64,000 nt of DNA from assembly GCA_021307315.1 (NCBI GenBank), contig JAJSPD010000016.1:620001-684000 (forward strand), read 5' to 3'. A model generated the notes under the pieces. That model saw nothing but the letters and a program-made list of their open reading frames with translations, ran no database searches and was not told the DNA's origin. The stretch's first letter is position 1. Each line of letters starts with the position of its first letter. Origin of the DNA: Bisporella sp. PMI_857. Taxonomy: Eukaryota; Ascomycota; Leotiomycetes; Helotiales; Helotiaceae. Positions 59,671-64,000 of this stretch are shown in pieces. The translations under genes were made by a program, and so were the position numbers.

Positions 59671-62600
59671 CTACAAGGCATAAGGATTCATTGAGCGGAT
59701 TGTCAGGCATCTAATCAAGTTAGCATAAAATAAGCGGATCACAACGGCATGCTTACGGAGGACTCTTGGTCAGATCGGTCTTCAAAATTACCGGCACTCG
59801 AGTCATCTCCTTAACGTCTTGGATATATTCTCCATTTTCTTCGCGGAGGGTGAAGAACTTCAAGTATTTCTCCTTGGCGCTGAGCTTAGCCTCTACAGGC
59901 TCGGCACTGTGCACCTTCGAATCTGATCGTGTGCGGTGAAGACTTCCAGCAGCTGTGAGTGAGTTCTTGGTTGGTGAAGGTGGCACGCTTTGTGTTGGTC
60001 GCTCAGCGAGTGACACGCCAGCAAGACTATCAGCGACGTCGGATAAATCATCGTCATCGTCAAAGAGGGCATCGACATCATCTGTTGACATTGTTCCAGT
60101 CTCCATTTGTTTGCGCTGAGCTTCCTCGTGCTCTTTCTTGGCCCGTTCGGCAACTGCAGCTTGCTTTGCAGCTGCTGCGGCATTGGTGGTACGCTGAGAC
60201 AGCCCTGGTCTCGGTCGCTCGTCCTCTGGGACATATGCGGACGATGGGACGCCCTTCTCCCAGTAAAGCTCAAGAATTCGATCGGCTTTTCGGAACTCTG
60301 CCTTCTTGAGTGGGAGCTGATCACAGTGCACTCGCTTTTCGAAGCCATACTCCGGAATTAGGACATCGAATGCCGAATCGTAGACACAGAGCACGATACC
60401 CTCGCTAATCAATTCACCCCCAGCTGACTCCCGCTTACGATCCATGATTCTGCAGGACTCGATATGAACACTCTGTTCTTGAGCGTTCTGAGCAGAGTCC
60501 TTCTTGGTGTTGCATGATTCTGTGGTTTTTACTAATGTCTCAATATCTTCGTTGTACTCAATCTTGCCTTCTGACAATACCGCCTCAAGTTGTCGATGAA
60601 CAACAAGATCTGCATATCGTCGTGATGGATTTGTGAAATGAGTGTATAGTGGCAAATTAAGAGCATAATGAGGAAAAAGATGCTGCGGAGTCTTGCCTAC
60701 GATATAGTACTTCGCACGGTGCATCGCCTTAACCAGGAGAGTTTCCATTCCTTTCCGGATATTGGTATCTTCAACCTTGAAAAGGCTGTTTTGAAGCGTT
60801 CCGCTACTTGTAGTGTCAATTTCGTAGCCAATCTTGTTCATGCGATCTGCAAATGTCTGGAGCCGGCGAGGATTTGGTGGGCCTTGCCGACGAAGAAGTG
60901 CTTTTTCCGGAAGGCCTTTAGCGATCTTTTGTGCAACAAATGCATTGGCCTTATGCAGCAATTCCTCGATAAGCTCGTGAGATGGGGTAGAGTCAAATAT
61001 ATTCTGTTCCACTGGAACATTTTCGTCATCGAGTTGATAGACAAGTCTAAGTGGTGCGATTGTCTCTCCATCAGTTCCAAGACGTCGCTCTCTAAACTTT
61101 TGAGCAACAGCGTTAAGGATCTGAATATCTTTGACATCAGCGCCTTCAAGTTTGGTGTCAAGATGTCCAGTGAGAACAGCATCAACCTCCTTATATGCTA
61201 ACTTGCCACCACTCTTGATAATACTTTTGCCAACCCAAGTCTCCTCGTCCGATACAAGACCTGTGCTTGGGTTGACCTTGAAAACGACACTGACAGTTAG
61301 ACGGTCTTGACCAGGTGTCAAGGAGCAGACATCAGAGGCAATCTTTGGAGGAAGCATTGCGCACGATCTGTTCATCAAATAGACGGCAGTACCACGCTTC
61401 TTAGCCTCTCGGTCAACCAGAGAGTTGGCCTTTATGAAATGGGCAAAGTCAGCGATATGGACACCAATCTCAATCTTGCCATCAACGTCAGTTTTGACGT
61501 GAATTGCATCGTCGAGCTCGTTAGCTCCATTGGGGTCGATGGTGAAAGTCTTTTCGTTTCGGAAATCCCGGCGTGCAGCTATACCTGCCTCATCTTCTTT
61601 CTCAAGCGACCAGTCATCAAGGCCAACGCTTCGGGTGACAGCATCAGAGAACTCGTCTGATGCAAAATTGTTGTCTCTAAGTAGAGCATCAGTCTCTACT
61701 TTAAGCTCACCCATAGGACCAAGTTGCTCGACAAGAGTACCAAATGGATGAAGGGAAGTGATTGGCCATCGCTTGATACAAGCGACGAAGATCCGATCGG
61801 CATAGTCCATGTGCTTCTCGACAAAGTCACGCGGAGCTTGTTCTGTGGGAATGGCGATCAGCGGAACACGCTTATCAGTTGGCTTGAACCAAACAATCTT
61901 TGGTTTATCTTGCTGGCGCTGCTCATGTTGGCGACTATTGCCACCGTCTCGCGCTTGACGTTCTGCTTCTTGCTTCTCCTTAGTAGCTTGACTGCTAGGA
62001 CGGAGCAAGCCAAGAGTACCAGAGAACATTTGACCTGGGACACGCTCAATAACAGCGACAATATGACCAGCATACAGAGGCTTCTGTTCATCGTTGACCT
62101 CTTCCTCTTCAACGAGAAGAAGGCTCTGACCCTCGACTTCTACATCATCATTCTTCTTCTGAGTTGGTCGTTGCCGTAAGCTTCCACGTCTCCTCATTCC
62201 GCCTTCAGGAGCAGCAGACTGATCGTCGCCATTCGTTGAGTTATCACGGTGAGATCGTTCGGTATTGGTATTGTTCGAACCGCCACGCGTATCTGTGATA
62301 TCCTTACGTTTCTTCTTTTCTTCTTTCTCACGCTTTTGTCCCCAAACTTCATCAACGTCAAGCAGTTCTACGGCAACGAGATCTCCTTCCAATGCTCGGT
62401 TGCGATCTTTACTTCCACAAATAAAGATATCGGCATCTAAGAGACCATCTTGGGTTGATACGTAGGCATCACTACGGTTCTTCTTGTTGACACGCAAGAT
62501 ACCGGAAACAAGTTGTCCATCCCCGAGGAGGGCAGGAAGTGTTGCTTGTGGTAGGTAAGGAGTGAACAGGGTCTTGCGCTGTTGCTGTTGTTGTTGCGGA

Positions 62601-63954
62601 TTTAATTGCTGGCCATGAGGGCCACCTTGCAAACCCACTTGTCCGTTCATTTGCGCTGCCTGCAAGGCTTGCAACTGATTCATTTGCATGGGGTTCAGTT
62701 GTTGTCCGGGATATAGCTGAGGCTGGACAAGGGCCATTTGACCCTGCGGAAGCTGCACTAGTTGGGGTTGTGATCCATACTGGAAGTTTCCAATAGAAGT
62801 AATCGATTGGTTTATGGAGGCACGGTTACGATGGCCTGGCTGGAAATTGCCTTGCTGTTGCTGTTGACCTTGGAAATTACCCATCTGACCTGGCTGATCT
62901 TGTGGTTGAGATTGAGCAGGCTGGTTCCTCCAATTACCTTCAAAGTTTCTGGAAGAATTGCGGTTGTGTCCGCCTCGGTCGCTGCCTCGACGCTCAAATT
63001 GGTTATTTTGGCCACTTGCACCAACCTCTGGGGTTGTCTGCATAGCAGGGAATTGAAAATTTCCACCGCCTCGCATAGATCCGCCACGGCCGTTGACAGC
63101 CATGCTTTGGCTCCTGCCATGCCCAGAGCCACGACCACGTAAGCTGGGTCCAGTAGAAGCGTGGTTTCCATTACTCTGGCCTTGCCCATTCTTATCATCT
63201 GAAGCTGGACTAGCTGCAGTATCTGATGAGCCGGCACCTCCTGCACCTGGGATGGGGAACTGAAATCCGGATGTTGTTCGCTTCTGCTGAGCTATTTCTG
63301 CCGCCTTCTTAGCTTCAGGCAAGGCAAGCGAATGACGACGTTGGTGTCCGCCGCCAGGAGGTCCACCTCCACGACCTCCTCTGCCAGAAGCATTTTCTCT
63401 GTTGTTCCCTCCAAAATCACTGAAGCCTGTGCCGGCAGCTCCAGACGACGGTGCTGGAGGGGGGCCCATGCCCATGTTGGGTAGTGCCGATTGATTACGG
63501 CGATGTGATAAAGGTTGGGTCGGAGCACCCATTGGTGCATTCAACTGTTGCTGTTGGAGCTGATTGGGAAATTGGTATGCATTCTGCTGGTTTTGCATCT
63601 GTGGCTGTAGGGGATTGAACTGGGTGTTCGGGGCAAGGTGTTGCGTGGGAGGAATCATGCCCATATTCACATATTGCTGATGAGTAGCTTGAATCTGCTG
63701 CTGCTGCTGCTGAAGCAATTCAATTTGTTGTTGGATGGCAAGCTGTTCCACTGTGGACAGACATGTTAGAAAATGTCTTGATAGGACAGCCGATGACGAC
63801 AGCCACAGCAAACGAGACACAACTTACTTCCAGGAGACGAGAACATGCTCATCAGCGGGGTCAGCTCGGAAGGACTCCTGCGATGAGCAATGTGCAGTCT
63901 GCGGCCAGTTGGGCCAGGGACACCACCTTGCGGTGGAGGATTGGTATGTTCCAT
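59671..63954 (-). CDS. SSD1: SSD1-type RNA-binding protein (RNase II fold)
   Basis: Three exons (63828-63954, 59757-63750, 59671-59710) encode 1,386 aa; 127 + 3994 + 40 nt make 1,387 codons. The N-terminus MEHTNPPPQGGVPG leads into a Gln-rich, prion-like region (to about 400). Cold-shock-like domains begin near 430 (LPALLGDGQLVSGILRVNKK, DAYVSTQDGLLDADIFI). The RNB barrel has FTIDPNGANELDDAIHV near 780. There the first, third and fourth metal Asp of RNase II are kept but the second is Glu, consistent with SSD1 proteins being catalytically dead RNA binders. SSD1 binds mRNAs for wall proteins, controls their translation and localisation, and is regulated by the NDR kinase Cbk1. The last 46-nt intron (59711-59756, GTAAGC...TTAG) adds a 40-nt exon ending CLTIRSMNPYAL. 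The gene is complete within the window. Confidence 0.93.
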
Positions 63955-64000
63955 GATGGAGGGCGCACGTCAAGTGCTGAGGTGGTATTTTTGTAGGCAA

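Noticed and set aside
60668..61201. 177-codon plus-strand frame inside SSD1
   Set aside because: It lies entirely antisense to the conserved RNB region of SSD1 and has no motif of its own.
1..64000. CRISPR arrays, bacterial operons, ribosome binding sites
   Set aside because: The window is eukaryotic (spliced genes, nuclear families). No regularly spaced repeats with unique spacers were seen.

Overview
The window looks like nuclear DNA of a filamentous ascomycete (Pezizomycotina; Leotiomycetes is my guess from the style of the proteins, not a demonstrated placement). The reasons are short introns of 46-78 nt (occasionally up to 169) with GTAAGT-type donors and CTAAC/CTGAC-type branch points, fungal-only families (Zn2Cys6 factor, HeLo domain, Rds1-like ferritin-fold protein, SSD1), a pogo/Fot1-type transposon carrying what looks like RIP damage, and long gene-poor spacers. 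Exon structures were worked out by hand from splice signals. In every multi-exon model I list, the exon lengths sum to a whole number of codons.

Left part (1-25.4 kb): a decayed secreted alpha/beta-hydrolase gene (964-2640); a Zn2Cys6/Fungal_trans_2-type regulator (minus) with a 4.3-kb empty upstream region; NOP16 (ribosome biogenesis); an unrecognised 470-aa protein; an F-box protein; a C48 (Ulp1-type) cysteine protease with a long basic tail; a 14-TM DHA2 major facilitator diverging from a MARVEL-type membrane protein; and a HAD phosphatase.

Middle part (25.4-41 kb): gene-poor, with two possible leucine-rich/F-box relics, a secreted protein containing long Asn/Ala/Gly repeats and an RG-rich tail, a PhyH-type Fe(II)/2-oxoglutarate dioxygenase, a secreted PEBP-like protein with a 10-nt exon, a small-secreted-protein pseudogene broken by a 153-bp TA-flanked MITE, and a multi-pass membrane protein.

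Right part (41-54 kb) is the most unusual. A protein kinase reading frame appears to be spliced in phase to a La-motif plus SANT/Myb C-terminal half (one predicted 1,322-aa chimera). A 2,184-bp Fot1/pogo-like element with perfect 47-bp inverted repeats and Trp-to-stop changes lies next to it. Beyond the element is a HeLo-domain pseudokinase, then a transcription factor that combines an AP-1-like basic region, a duplicated second bZIP module and two C2H2 fingers. All three host genes are on the minus strand and suggest, without proof, a signalling or cell-death neighbourhood.

The end (55-64 kb) returns to conserved genes: a dihydroorotate-dehydrogenase-family enzyme, an Rds1-like secreted ferritin-fold protein, and SSD1, an RNA-binding RNase II-fold protein, complete with a tiny last exon.
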